Source: Rutpela maculata
Lineage: Eukaryota > Arthropoda > Insecta > Coleoptera > Cerambycidae
Length of the DNA stretch: 64,000 nt
Assembly (NCBI GenBank): GCA_936432065.2
Contig: OW386287.2
Location: 190,277,729 to 190,341,728, forward strand
Direction: 5' to 3'
Shown here: piece after piece, positions 46,128-56,599 of the stretch
How the letters are laid out: each line of letters opens with the position of its first letter
Numbering within the stretch: the stretch's first letter is position 1
Notes under the pieces: model-generated
Databases searched by the model: none
Seen by the model: only the letters and a program-made list of their open reading frames with translations
Told to the model about the DNA's origin: nothing
Position numbers and translations under genes: made by a program

Positions 46128-46147
46128 CGGCCCTTAAGCCGTCCCTG

Positions 46148-47640
46148 ATTGTTATTTCTTTCACCGCCACCTCGCTTCGGAGAATCTTGTCGATAATAAT
46201 AATAATGCTTCATGTACGTCCGATGCATAGGAAGCGAGGTATTTGCAAAAACCGTTTTTTTTAAATTCGACCTTGAATATCTTGAAAATGGCGAGGTTTT
46301 GGGAAAAAATGCAAAATACCAATCTTCTAGCTGACGGCTTAGTGCTCCATATAGGTAATTCCCGATCACCATCAATTTTTGCACCGGTTGGTGTGTCTTC
46401 GTTCTTGCGTTCTTTTATAGATCCAGTGTTCTTGTGTTTTTCAAGAAGGTATTATTTTACTGGAGAAATTTGTATCGCGTGTATTTCCGCTGACGAGTTG
46501 GAAAGAAATTAGTTTTGGCGCGATGTACCAGTGGTACCCCACTGCACTGGTTAGTTCTGGTTTAATTTGGATTCAATATTTATTTGAAATTTGACGTAAG
46601 AAAACAATGTATTGCCTTATTTTGGGAATTTACTACCTAACTATAATTTATCTTACAGGGACTTGATAGGAGCGGTTAATATAAACAGGTCAAAGTTTAT
46701 TTGTCTAAGAAATTTGTTAGACTTTCTTTCTATAGCAACCAGTAGAGTAAAATAAAGTAAAGTAAAAATTATTAAAAATGATCAGCATGTAAATTACCGA
46801 AATCTGCATGTTATCAACACAAATAAAATGGTTACAACAAATCTTATCTTATCTCTGATGTAACTGTTTTTCTTTTCTGGCATTTGCACTGATTTCTCCT
46901 TATCTTGTTAGGTAGATATAGGATAATGTATAAGTTACCGAAAAAATAACTAATTGAAATATTAATAGTTTTTACAGAGTGGTAATTTACAGCGAGCGAT
47001 TGATTCTGACAAAATTCAAAATGGGGCAATGAAAGATAAAAAAGTATAATTTGACTAAAAAGAAGCGATCAAAGTACAGTTTTCATCCAGTTCGAGAAAT
47101 TGAGACTGAAGTTCTATCTATTGGTATTTGCGTTTTCTTAAAAGTTCTTCGAATAAATTGAACAAAATATCTTCACTCTCTTGTGTTCATCTTAAATTTG
47201 TCATCTACGTACCATAATGCATAAGCTACTTTACTACGAGAAAATATATTGAAGACAAGGTAAAACGGTGGAGGTAATATATATGCAAACCTGTTTAATG
47301 ACTAAGAATGTGGAAATCTAGTAGCAACTAATTGCAATTAGTAGGTACCGGGCCATCAATCACCAAAGAGGAAATCTTAAATTCAGTCGAAAAGGTAAAA
47401 TATAAAATTAGATTTATTAAATTAACAAATGTACCTATCTTACAAGAATAACTAATAATGATAAAAATGTACAGTATCACAATTTATAATGCAGGAGTAT
47501 TAGGTTTGCATTATTGTAGTTTACACGTCTGTCAGAGAAATATCTTCTAACGATGATAAAGCTTAGAATCGAAGATAAGCAATTATTTGTACTAATAAAG
47601 ATTTATACAAGGTGTTTGGTACAGCGATGCCGATCCCAAA
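46148..47640. other. gene-free stretch
   Basis: No gene, RNA or repeat structure recognised. Confidence 0.5.
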
Positions 47641-47747
47641 CAAGAAGGTACAGAAGGTCATTTGGCATATACCGGGTGTAACAGGATCATGGTACACCCC
47701 CTTTTTCTCCTTTAGTTTTGAAGATAATTGATTGAAATTTTGGATAT

Positions 47748-47750
<3 letters not shown>

Positions 47751-47799
<49 letters not shown>
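47751..47799. repeat. (AT)n microsatellite
   Basis: About 24 AT dinucleotides without interruption. Confidence 0.95.
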
Positions 47800-47802
<3 letters not shown>

Positions 47803-48304
47803 AGCGGCACTTTTTGACATACAAGTGATGTTTTTTCACTTCCGGTTTCGCCGAAAGTGACACTAACTTTCGATTTTTAAACGGAACACCCTGTATATTA
47901 TCGGATTTTTGAATTCTGCATCCAACAATACCAAATAAGTGACATTTCAAACGTCAATATTTTTTATAATATGATTTTTAGTTTTCCATGTAAGTGTTCC
48001 GTGACAGTGTTCTGATTTATTCCAAATGACTCGTATAATGCTAGAGAAATCGAAATCCCGTCAAAAATACTAAATTACGTGTTTATGAGCAAATAAAGTT
48101 CATCAAAATGGTTTTTGGGGCAAAATTCAATTTTTTCAAATGGAACCACATTGGTACCGTGGTACCATTTATTAGTACTATTAATAAGGAATTTATTCAT
48201 ATGTCGTATTAAGATGTGCGATAAATACAAGCAAAATTACATTTGTTCTAATTATCTTGTTATACATAAGATGGCTTTGGAATATAAAAAATTAACACAA
48301 AACA

Positions 48305-48776
48305 TTACAATTGTTCAAAATGCTGCCCATTAACGTCAATGCACTTATGAACTCGCATAGCTGTTTCTCGAAGAACGTTCGCCAATTGCTGGGCCGTTAT
48401 GCTATTAATTGCGCGTCTTACTCGTAGCTCCAGGTCTTCACAGGTTGTAACGGCGGTTGCATAGACAATATTCTTAAATGACCCCAAACAAAGAAATCGA
48501 GCGATCAGGTGACCTTAGAGGCCACCACACAGGACTATTCGTCGAAATTACGTTTTCTCCGAATCTCCGTTGAAGCTAATCAGTTACTATTCTTGAATTA
48601 TGGGGAGGAGCGCCATCTTTTTGGAAATACATTCCCTGTTCTAAATCCAAAGGTAACTCATCTAAAATGTCCTCAATCTCATTTTGCAGGAATCTCAAGT
48701 ATCTGGCACCAGTCAGGGGTCCTTCAAACATTATTGGACCAATGATTCTACTACCGATTATTCCAAACCAAATCAA
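48305..48776 (-). pseudogene. Tc1/mariner-type transposase fragment
   Basis: The minus strand reads IWFGIIGSRIIGPIMFEGPL then TGARYLRFLQNEI, FQKDGAPPHNSRIVTD, a stop, LQRRFGENVISTNSPVWWPL, RSPD, and after another break RVRRAINSITAQQLANVL and CIDVNGQHFEQL. The GAPPH and SPD blocks are the second and third catalytic regions of DDE/D transposases of the IS630/Tc1/mariner group. The N-terminal half is missing. A transposase of this group inserts at TA. Dead copy with at least two disabling changes. Confidence 0.85.
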
Positions 48777-48892
48777 TTTAATTAACTTAGCTAACTAGAC
48801 AATGATAAACTAGTCCTGAGTGAGATAGATATTTATCCAATCCTCCCCAAATTGAGCATTTAAATAATTTCGTGTTTCATTTGACGTATGAT
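48777..48892. other. short spacer
   Basis: No feature recognised. Confidence 0.5.
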
Positions 48893-49286
48893 GGGGTGTC
48901 CCTTATAATACTGAATTTTCAAATTTTTAAGACATCCCTCCCGAAGCTGTTTTATTTGTTTCCTTTTAGAAAAACAAATTTTTGTGCATAAATTTAGTTC
49001 GATCAAATGATTTTTCACCCTGCCACAAGCCATTCGAAATTTTTAAATAAAATGCAAATTTTGTCTTTTCTGTTCATGTTTTATTTATATGAAAACTGTT
49101 CAGTGATACACAATGTTTGTTTGGACAGGTTATCTTATAAAACTACAAACTTAAAATGATCTTTTGGATATAGTTTCTTTGGTACATGTAGAACTTTCGC
49201 GACGTGAGGCGTGAACTACAATCAGTAGATTCTGTAAATTTACTTCGGATTTCATTCGTTCCAAATACTCCTGCGTCAAAGCTACA

Positions 49287-49906
49287 CCCAGGTAGCAGAG
49301 TGACGTCATTATGACGTCTTTTAAAGGTGATTTTTCGTCGCCGACGTTATTGTCCCAATAAATGACGTACCAGAGACGTGATATTTATAACGTACTTCTG
49401 ACGTCATCATGAAGACGTCAAATTCACGTTTCTTTTAGGTCATTATTATGACGTCATTAAAATGACGTGAAATAAATCATTATAAAATAAAAAGTATTTA
49501 GTGACTAGTTCAATTTTTGCCACATAGTAATAATAATTTTGTTTTACTATTTCTAACTAGGTATACAACTTTTAAACATATTTAAATAAAGATGTTCAAT
49601 GGTTCAGTGAGTTAAGTGTTAGGTTGCGAGTCAAAAGATCCGCGGTTCGATCCCTGCACATTCCGGTTTTTTTTCGTCAAAACCTTTATTAATAATTGTG
49701 GAAAAATATGATAATGAGAGGTTTGCATCTCTTATCGCAAAATTCACTGATTAACCAATACGTCATATTGGCGACATATGTATGACGTCATTGGGCTGTG
49801 ACATTGTGCCGTCTTTTTCACGTCATTTTTACGTCATGCTGAAGGTGAAATTGACGTAATTAATGCCAAAAAACGACGTCATAATGACGGCACCTTGCTG
49901 CCTGGG
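49287..49906. mobile_element. MITE with CCCAGGTAGCA ends inside the FDIAPADA pseudogene
   Basis: CCCAGGTAGCAGAGTGACG and GACGTCATTATGACGTC on the left face GACGTCATAATGACGGC and TTGCTGCCTGGG on the right. The word TGACGT occurs over ten times. Coding sequence of the host gene resumes on both sides (VTNDER and ALTQEYL). CA at both borders could be a 2-bp duplication. Ends resemble those of 21120-22067. Confidence 0.85.
49592..49668 (+). ncRNA. tRNA-like core with pol III A and B boxes
   Basis: TGGTTCAGTGAGTTAAGTG fits the A box and GGTTCGATCCC fits the B box, about 33 bases apart, with GTTGCGAGTCAAAAGATCC between. The T-stem pairs for only two positions, so it is not a functional tRNA. It looks like a SINE head or tRNA-derived segment captured by the MITE. 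Confidence 0.55.
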
Positions 49907-51548
49907 CACCTCTCATCATTTGTTACGCTTAAATCTGAAAAAACTTATGAGCAATTATGAAATCTTCCCGAGAATGACAGGTTTCGGAATCGTAACGTAG
50001 GAAATCGTACTCCAGCCCAAATCTTTCATAGAGTTTGACAGTATTCGTGGTTACGAAATCATTGATATCTTTTCTAAGCCAACTCATCATTTAGTTTTAC
50101 TACCAGGCATTGTAAGCCAAAACTGTTCACAGTAGATGACGAGGCTGTGCTGCTACTGGCATTGTTTGTCAAAATTTGTTTACCATGTTTCCTTTTTTAA
50201 TCCAGCCAACTCTTCAGTCAGATATCATAAGTGTCCAGTGAATGTCTTTAAGCCTACATCGTATACAGATTGTTAGTTTTCTCATAGAGTTTTAGTTCTG
50301 TCAAAAACTGGAAGTTGTTTTGGAGAGTGAGTAATTCGCTCTTGACATGAAACGTGCGTCATGGATCGCGCCCGGCTTGTAAAACTGAACACCGTGTGGC
50401 GGAGTCCCTCTCAAGAAAATGTACGCGAGCTGCATCAACTTCCTATACAGTTAGCTTTTGCTGAATAAACCGAAGTAATTCGTCTGACTTTTCTTTTATA
50501 ATCGGGGGGTAATCTCTTTATATAAAAGAAATAATTTTACTTACTCATCGTACTCATATTTATTTCCTCTTGACAGTGTTCCTTCCATTTCACCAGCTTT
50601 TTATCTTTTTCTAATGCTCTCTTTTCTTTCTTATAAAGCTTAATGTCTACAGAACCCATGCCACCAACGCGTCCCTTCTCGCGTTGTAATATTAAAAATT
50701 TTCTATCTTCATTTTTGATTTTATTCATTGCGTCTGCAGGAGCAATATCAAACAACTTATTGAAACTATTTTTAAAGGCATCTTCCCTGGAAATTCACGG
50801 AGCGAATCAGAGCGGTCTACATTCGGCATAAATTTTTATAAGCTGACACAACACAACTTTTTGCTCGGGTAGGAATACGCGCCTTCAACCAAACCGGCAT
50901 TGTCTGTTGTGCTACGACAGAGTATGCTTTATTCTGAGACCTTTTACCAAGTTTAACACGTAAGTTATGAATTAAAGGTCTCAACACTTGTAGATTCGAA
51001 GACAATCTTGCTCCACTCCTCAGTGTATCTTCTGTGTGATCAATTTAGGTAAATATTTTTTCTCAATGCTTTTTTCGTCGCTCTGTACTTTATCATAGAG
51101 AGATCCATGTCCACTGTTACACTGATCAGTAGTGCTCTACCATATTAACTTAAGTGTTTAACTTACAGATATTCGAACAAATATAGATGCAGCGCCTTAA
51201 GTTTTTGCTCCTCTACTAAACTTATCTGACTGTCACAAGCGCAAGGCGTTGCATCCGTGTGTTCGAAGCTTTGCATGTTTTTTCACGTTTAGAGGTTGCC
51301 GTGGGGTTATCCGAGAGGCGCAGTACTGATAAGTATCTGCTCCTAGGAGGGAAAAAGACTTGTCAATAATGCGCTATTCGGGGGTTCCACTTCCGTCTTC
51401 ACCTCACAAAAAAGTTTAGATTTTGAGGGCCTTGTGGCAGGGTCAAAACTTTACGTATCGAGCTCATATTTTGTACATGTACTTTTCTAGTGAAAAGGAA
51501 CAAAATAAAAAAACTTCCCGTGGTCAGTCGATTTTTAAGGGACACCCC

Positions 51549-52384
51549 AACGTCTGGGGCGCCATCGTGTTGGTACCTGGTATCTAATAAAACCACACCA
51601 TACACCAAATCCAAATCGTCCTTGGCGATTAACTGTAGCGGTTACGTGCGGTAACAGGGTCGCACTCAGGAGCATTGAATAAAGTACAATGAATTATATT
51701 AAAAATGCATTGAAAAATAATATAATATTCCTACACGAAATTTTATTTATCAATATGTAAATTTACCTGTTAAATATACAACTGTGTGGAATGGACTCAC
51801 GAATATTAGACAACACCGACACCGGTTGCCTCGTTCTGTCCGCTGCTCTATCAACTGGAAACTGTATCTAGCTATACGGAAAACGCGGGCGAAAAGTTAG
51901 TAACATATAAAACATAAAGTAATTTTCGGTTGACAATAATGTAAATCGAAATTATTTGTTAACCAAATTACGAAACCAACAAATCCATAAAACTTGTGGA
52001 TATTAAGTGAAATTAGCTGTCGCGTCGCATTATTTAGATACCTACTAGCTTATAAAATTAATTTAACTAAAACAAATACTATTACAACCCGTATTTATAT
52101 TTGAAAAATAAACTACTAATTATTAAATGACAAAAACACGGTTAATATAGAAAACAAACGACTAAAAAATATATACCAAAATGTCAAAATAACATTGCTG
52201 CTGCGACCATGTGCTTATTGCTAGTTTCAATGACGCCATCGAACTGCGCGTAAAATTTATATGAGTCAGCCGGTATTGTCTATTAATTATGGGCTGGATT
52301 TTAGCAGTTTGCCGCGAGTAGGCTGGACTTTAGTATTCCGCGTTAGCGAAACTATTTGTTTAGTAATTCAGCGTAGTTCTTATT
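51549..52384. other. gene-free stretch
   Basis: No gene or repeat recognised. Confidence 0.5.
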
Positions 52385-52402
52385 GTGTTTATATTATGCA
52401 AA

Positions 52403-53500
52403 ATGCCAAAAATTAAAAAACGTGACGACGTGTTAGCTCGTGAAAGAATAGAAAACTACCCCGAATTGCATTTTGATGGTGTCAACGTGCACTGTGATGC
52501 TTGTAAAACAATGGTTGATTTTATATTAAGAGAAAGTGCAACTTTGATTCCAAGTCAATTCGATGAAATATGTATCGAATATTAAAGCCTTAAGTGCGGA
52601 TGAATTCAAGTTGGATTTAATGAATTTTATGATTTCGTCCGACAGTCCATGGTACCAGCTCAACCATCTGCGTTTTAGTCAATTTTTAGAAAATTTTCAA
52701 ACTTCCAGATGAATCATATCTTCGGAAATGTTATCTTACAGAAGAATGTGATAAGATGTTGGAGAAAATTTGGGAAGATCTTCGAAATAAATACATAAAT
52801 ACAATTTTTAGAAAAATACACGAATTTCAAGCTTCCAGATGAATCATATCTTCGGAAATGTTACCTTAAAGAAGCATGTGACAAGAGGTTGGAGAAAATT
52901 CGAGGTCTTCAAAATTGTCTGAGTATTGACGAAGTGAAAGATGCAACAGGCCGCCAAATAATTAATATGCTCTTATGGGGCTTAGATAAAGGAGACGCTA
53001 TGAAATCACGTTTAGTGTCGTGCAAATTTGAAAAAAAACTGATCATGTCACGATTATTACCTCAGTAAACAACACGCTTAAGTGGTTGTGGCGGGAATCG
53101 AAGCAATGTAATAAAAACATGTTTATTTTATTAGTCACTGACGGCGTGGGATATATGCTTAAGACAGGTAAGGTCTTCCAAGAGAAATATCCCGATGTAG
53201 TTTATTTTACATATGCAGAGCATGTATTGCATCGAGTAGCAGAAAAAATCAGAGATTTATTTCCCGATGTAAATGACTTAATTTTAGAACTGAAAAAAAT
53301 TTTCTTGAAGGCACCGAACAGAATCGCACAATTCTATGAACATTGTTCGGGGATAACGCTACCACCGAAACCTATTGCTACGAGGTGGGGCACTTGGCTG
53401 TAGGTGGCATTTTATTATGCTACAAATTTCGAAAATATTAGAAGTTTAATCAACACGTTCGATTCCCGCGAATCTATTGCAATGTGTAAAGATTTTTGGT
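52403..53500 (+). pseudogene. hAT-type transposase pseudogene, copy 2
   Basis: It starts MPKIKKRDDVLARERIE, with LHFDGVNVHCDACK near the N-terminus, then in shifting frames FKLPDESYLRKCYLKEAC, LSIDEVKDATGRQIINML, FILLVTDGVGYM, YFTYAEHVLHRVAEKIRDLF, IFLKAPNRIAQFYE and ATRWGTWL, then after a stop VAFYYATNFENIRSLINTF. These are the hAT catalytic and dimerisation-region blocks ('VSIDETTDA.GR', 'FL.TD...YM', 'C.AH..H', 'TRWGTWL'). A segment of about 130 bp with CCAGATGAATCATATCTTCG is duplicated in tandem (52705 and 52837). The C-terminus is lost at the repeat at 53505. It belongs to the same subfamily as copy 1. Confidence 0.8.
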
Positions 53501-53504
53501 AGTG

Positions 53505-53968
53505 GCGGTGAATGAATAAAAAAAAATTTGAGGCCTTTGATTCTTGTACACACTAAATCACAATTTTATTTTTTTCACCCCCTTCAATAATGGCTGGGGG
53601 TGGTAATGAGGGTGGCTAATACCTTGAGACCTTAGTTTCTCTTATATATACTAAATACCAATTTTATGGGCTCATACTTGCTCGATTTACCTATTTACCC
53701 CATTTACCCCAATTTACCCACTAACCCTTCAACGGAATAAGATCGAAATATAATCTAGTTCCAGATCTCGTTAAAATACATACGTGTACCAAATTTCAAG
53801 TCAATACCTTAAACGGTTCCAGAGTAATCGTGCTCACAAGAAAAAAGTTACACATTGACAGACAGTTTTTTTTTTGTTTGAACTTAAAATCTCAATATTT
53901 CATGACATTTTAAGCCTATTTTAACAATATTTTTTTTGCGTTACTATACTTCCACTGGATGTGGAAGT
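53505..53968 (-). repeat. ACTTCCACATCC-family repeat, reversed, 3' truncated
   Basis: The reversed start ACTTCCACTGGATGTGGAAG lies at 53948-53968, preceded by reversed blocks (ACCTTAAACGGTTCCAGAGT-like, ACCCACTAACCC). It cuts off the hAT reading frame after MCKDFW. The GCAGCGGT end is missing. Confidence 0.85.
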
Positions 53969-54830
53969 AATTAAATATCAAGTTAAGTCCGACTCTGTTA
54001 ACGCTGAAAAAATTCCGACCCTTGCTTATCAGCAACGGATTTTACTAAAGAAGTGCCTAGAATGTGTTACGATCGCGGTTTGCGCCATTGTTTGTTTCTC
54101 GAAAATCGAGCTCACGGCACCTATAGTATTGGTTTTTGTCTATCTGCCATAGTTTTAGAAAAAACCTCAAATCCCATCTAATTTTTTTCCACCCTGTATA
54201 TGTCAACCTCAATTATAAAATCACTAGCACTAAAAAGAGGATATAGAAGTGAAAATCTTAAAATAAAAGATATTCATAATCAAATAAATCAAAAGACACA
54301 TAAAACGTTCACGTGCCAGAATAATCTGAGTATATTTAGGTACCTGCATTCATGAAAGCAAACTATATGCATCCTGGAAGCATCACATTAGAAATTACAA
54401 AAATGCAGCGTGTGACATAGCATTAAGTAGTTGGTAATAAACTTATAATTAACCAGTTTATATGCATACGTAATACTACAACTGACATATATATTTTCAT
54501 GTGCAAAAACAGAAACAGCAGGACAAGTAACTGTAATAAATTCCGAAAAATTATAAAAAATGTACTATTGGTTTTCCGATGTAAGTGATGCAATTTAAAT
54601 TCAGCACCTGCATTTCCAACTTCTTCTAAAATATGTACAAGTATATCCAGTCGTTTTATAGGTCAATTTATTTTTTCAGTACTTGTCCATCATTAAGCAT
54701 AATAATTATTTATAGTATTAGTAAGATTTTTGACGATATCAGGTGTGTTATATCACAATTTATATAAATGACTTTTTTTTAATTGTAAAAAGTGAGAGTC
54801 AACGTTGAATATTGAATCTGAATAAAAGTA
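53969..54830. other. gene-free stretch
   Basis: A 63-codon frame from 53961 shows no domain. No other feature recognised. Confidence 0.45.
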
Positions 54831-56425
54831 TTTTATCCAACACTTTCATATAAAGTGATCCTTATTGATGAGATTTTGAAGGTATAAAGTGGCCCATAAG
54901 TCACTAGCGAGATAAAGTAGTGAGCTAAAGTATACTTTAGATCACTAGTGAGGTAAAGTGATTTAGTCACTAAAGAGTAATTTTAATATAAAAAAAGTCC
55001 AAGCAATTTATTTATTGTCTTTATTATACGGAAAATTAACAAAACAAAGAATCTATGCACTAACACTTATTTATTTATATTTACGTTAACATTTATTGTC
55101 ATCATATTCGATTTTTCACAAAGAAAACTGCTCTGCTGTACACAATTTTTCTCTATACTAGTAACGACGTCTGTATCTCCTGCCTCATTGCGCTGCTCTC
55201 CCTGTATTTTTTTAGCAATAACAATCTTGTTCGAGACTGAATCATCCAAATAACCCTCCGCCACGGTGGATGATTTCCACCCACCGTGAAGGGTGGTAAT
55301 GTCACCCCCACCATTGGCCAAAAAGTTGTCGAGGAACGCCGCATGCTATGGCCAGTATACAAATCTGCATCTGGCAATTGCAAATAGTCAGCTACAATTC
55401 TTGGAATTTTTGAGAGCTTATTTAAACCAACGCATTGGACAGTGCACTTTCCCCTTTGAAAATTTACGAAAAATCTTTTGTGAGACACATTTTGCGGTCT
55501 TAAAGACACATATTTCCTAATCAAATCAAGTGGGTTTACCGAAAATTCTTCATTTAAAACTGTGAAACTTCTTGATTCATTCGTCTTGTTATCTGGTATG
55601 GATATATATATAGATATTGTTCTTTATCTCTTATATCTTCGATGCTTAAGTAGGTCAGTTCACCGCAACGGCAGGCACCGCAAACTCCCAATATCAATGC
55701 AACCTAAAAAATCCAAACAATTAAATACATAAAAGCAAGAACATCATAATAAACACCTACCTTTGACATAAGATGCTCATCGTCAGGGGCATTCATCAAA
55801 TATTGTTCGATATGTGCTCTTTCCAAAATTTTGGCCTTTTTGGGTTTGAAATTTCTTGATCGGCTTTTTAAGTATGCCACAAGTTTTCCATATCTTGTTA
55901 TATCAATGTTCCTATATACTTTTAAAGTCGCCTTTATCATAGAATATTTAGTCCACATCGAAGAAGGTGCAATTTTTTTACTCAAATGTAGAAAGTAAGC
56001 GAGAAGCACTTCTTCGTTTACAGCACTAACTCATCTTTTCTTTATCCAATTTTCAAATTGTAGATATTCTTTATAATAGATTACTTTGGACTTTTCTGGA
56101 ATTAAATTGGCTGTAGCTTCTTTGGCTTCTTGCAAAATATCGGTCGGAATTTCCATATTATATCTTTCACAATTATCTATTTTGATGCTAATTACACAAT
56201 GTTTATTAAACAAACTCCTGGATACAAATAAAATGGATAACAACCACAGCTTTCTCGGCACATCCATTCAGAATCTAGTTAGTAATAAGCTACTTGTATT
56301 TTATATTTTTAGAGAAACACTGTTGACTTTGACATTGACAACTGACAAAAAATCGATGACATGACATTTTAATAATTTTATTGTTTGTCACTAAAAAAGC
56401 ATTTATATGAAAGTGTTGGATAAAA
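54831..56425 (-). mobile_element. compact tyrosine recombinase element with inverted-repeat ends
   Basis: A perfect 24-bp inverted repeat (core ATCCAACACTTTCATATAAA) at 54831-54854 and 56402-56425 encloses 1595 bp that is almost filled by one minus-strand tyrosine recombinase gene. A patch of direct and inverted TCACTAG/AAAGT words lies inside the left end (54890-54985). Crypton elements, to which the recombinase is most similar, are generally described without terminal inverted repeats, so the repeats are notable. Confidence 0.75.
55067..56156 (-). pseudogene. Crypton-type tyrosine recombinase, one intron, nearly intact
   Basis: From a Met at 56156 (MEIPTDILQEAKEATANL) the minus strand encodes a SAM-like DNA-binding half (IYYKEYLQFENWIKKR, one stop, LLAYFLHLSKKIAPSSMWTK, YSMIKATLKVYRNIDITRYG, KKAKILERAHIEQYLMNAPD). 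A 57-bp intron (55704-55760, GTAGGT...TTTTAG, phase 0) is followed by VALILGVCGACRCGELTYLS with the first catalytic Arg. Later come YTGHSMRRSST (His and second Arg), LANGGGDITTLHGGWKSSTV (His/Trp block) and AEGYLDD with the nucleophilic Tyr. So the R-H-R-H-Y set is present. Damage: one in-frame stop near 56030, one frameshift in an (AT)n patch near 55605, and one base missing before LANGGG near 55320. The enzyme would cut and join DNA through a 3'-phosphotyrosine link. Confidence 0.85.
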
Positions 56426-56439
56426 TGTTGAATTAGACA

Positions 56440-56532
56440 CGTGAGTTATTACATATCACTTAAGAAAATTAGCCCACTCGCCCTTCGGGCTCGCGGGCTA
56501 AACTTTTCTTGCGTGACTTATGTAACATAACT
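56440..56532. repeat. hairpin with GCCCACTCGCCC core
   Basis: GTGAGTTATTACATATCACT and TTAGCCC are mirrored by GGGCTAA and GCGTGACTTATGTAACATAA-like sequence. The centre CTCGCCCTTCGGGCTCG is itself a strong stem-loop. Confidence 0.8.
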
Positions 56533-56599
56533 ATTATTACAGGCCTGGTGGGACGTCAGCAGGCACTGCCAGAAAGGTCAGAGTTATAAAAAACGGAGG

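Larger units (their letters stand above)
43320..46147. mobile_element. possible hAT-like TIR element hosting the Transib-like palindrome
   Basis: CGTAATCTGCAGACACATAA at about 43361 faces TTATGCGTCTGCAGATTACG at about 43757-43776. CTTAAGCCGTCCCTG at 46133-46147 has a hAT-style tip (CAGGGACGG in reverse). The 43812-46127 element would then sit inside the right arm of this one. The left tip is diverged, so the call is weak. Confidence 0.35.
49150..51010 (-). pseudogene. uncharacterised multi-copy arthropod protein (FDIAPADA family)
   Basis: Minus-strand pieces in order: LRVKLGKRSQNKAYSVVAQQ and TMPVWLKARIPTRAKSCVV (50817-51005), FNKLFDIAPADAMNKIKNED and FLILQREKGRVGGMGSVDIK (50537-50790), TPPHGVQFYKPGAIHDARF then MSRANYSL (about 50310-50410), WLRKDINDFVTTNTVKLYER and FGLEYDFLRYDSE (about 49960-50090), DLSVTNDER up to the MITE, then ALTQEYLERMKSEVNLQNLL (about 49220-49283). 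I recall related proteins ('FDIAHADAL', 'KPGA.H.ARWM') as a repeated, unnamed family in aphid and other arthropod gene sets; not verified. The TIRs around it argue that the family is transposon-borne. Frameshifts and the MITE disable this copy. Confidence 0.65.
48893..51548 (-). mobile_element. TIR element with GGGGTGTCCC ends and an uncharacterised gene
   Basis: Left TIR 48893-49031 and right TIR 51428-51548 share GGGGTGTCCCTTA at the tip, an A/T-rich middle with TTTATT..GTTCCTTTT, and ACCCTGCCACAAGGCC at the inner end. Flanks GACGTATGAT and AACGTCTGGG match at 6 of 10 positions, a possible decayed 9-10-bp duplication. Inside are a minus-strand pseudogene (49150-51010) and a MITE (49287-49906). 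No catalytic DDE motif was recognised, so the superfamily is open. Confidence 0.75.

Noticed and set aside
49592..49668. Functional tRNA gene
   Set aside because: A and B boxes are good but the T-stem does not pair and no acceptor stem can be drawn.
53961..54152. Continuation of hAT copy 2 beyond the inserted repeat
   Set aside because: The peptide after 53968 does not resemble the C-terminal hAT region, and the repeat is truncated there, so continuity cannot be shown.
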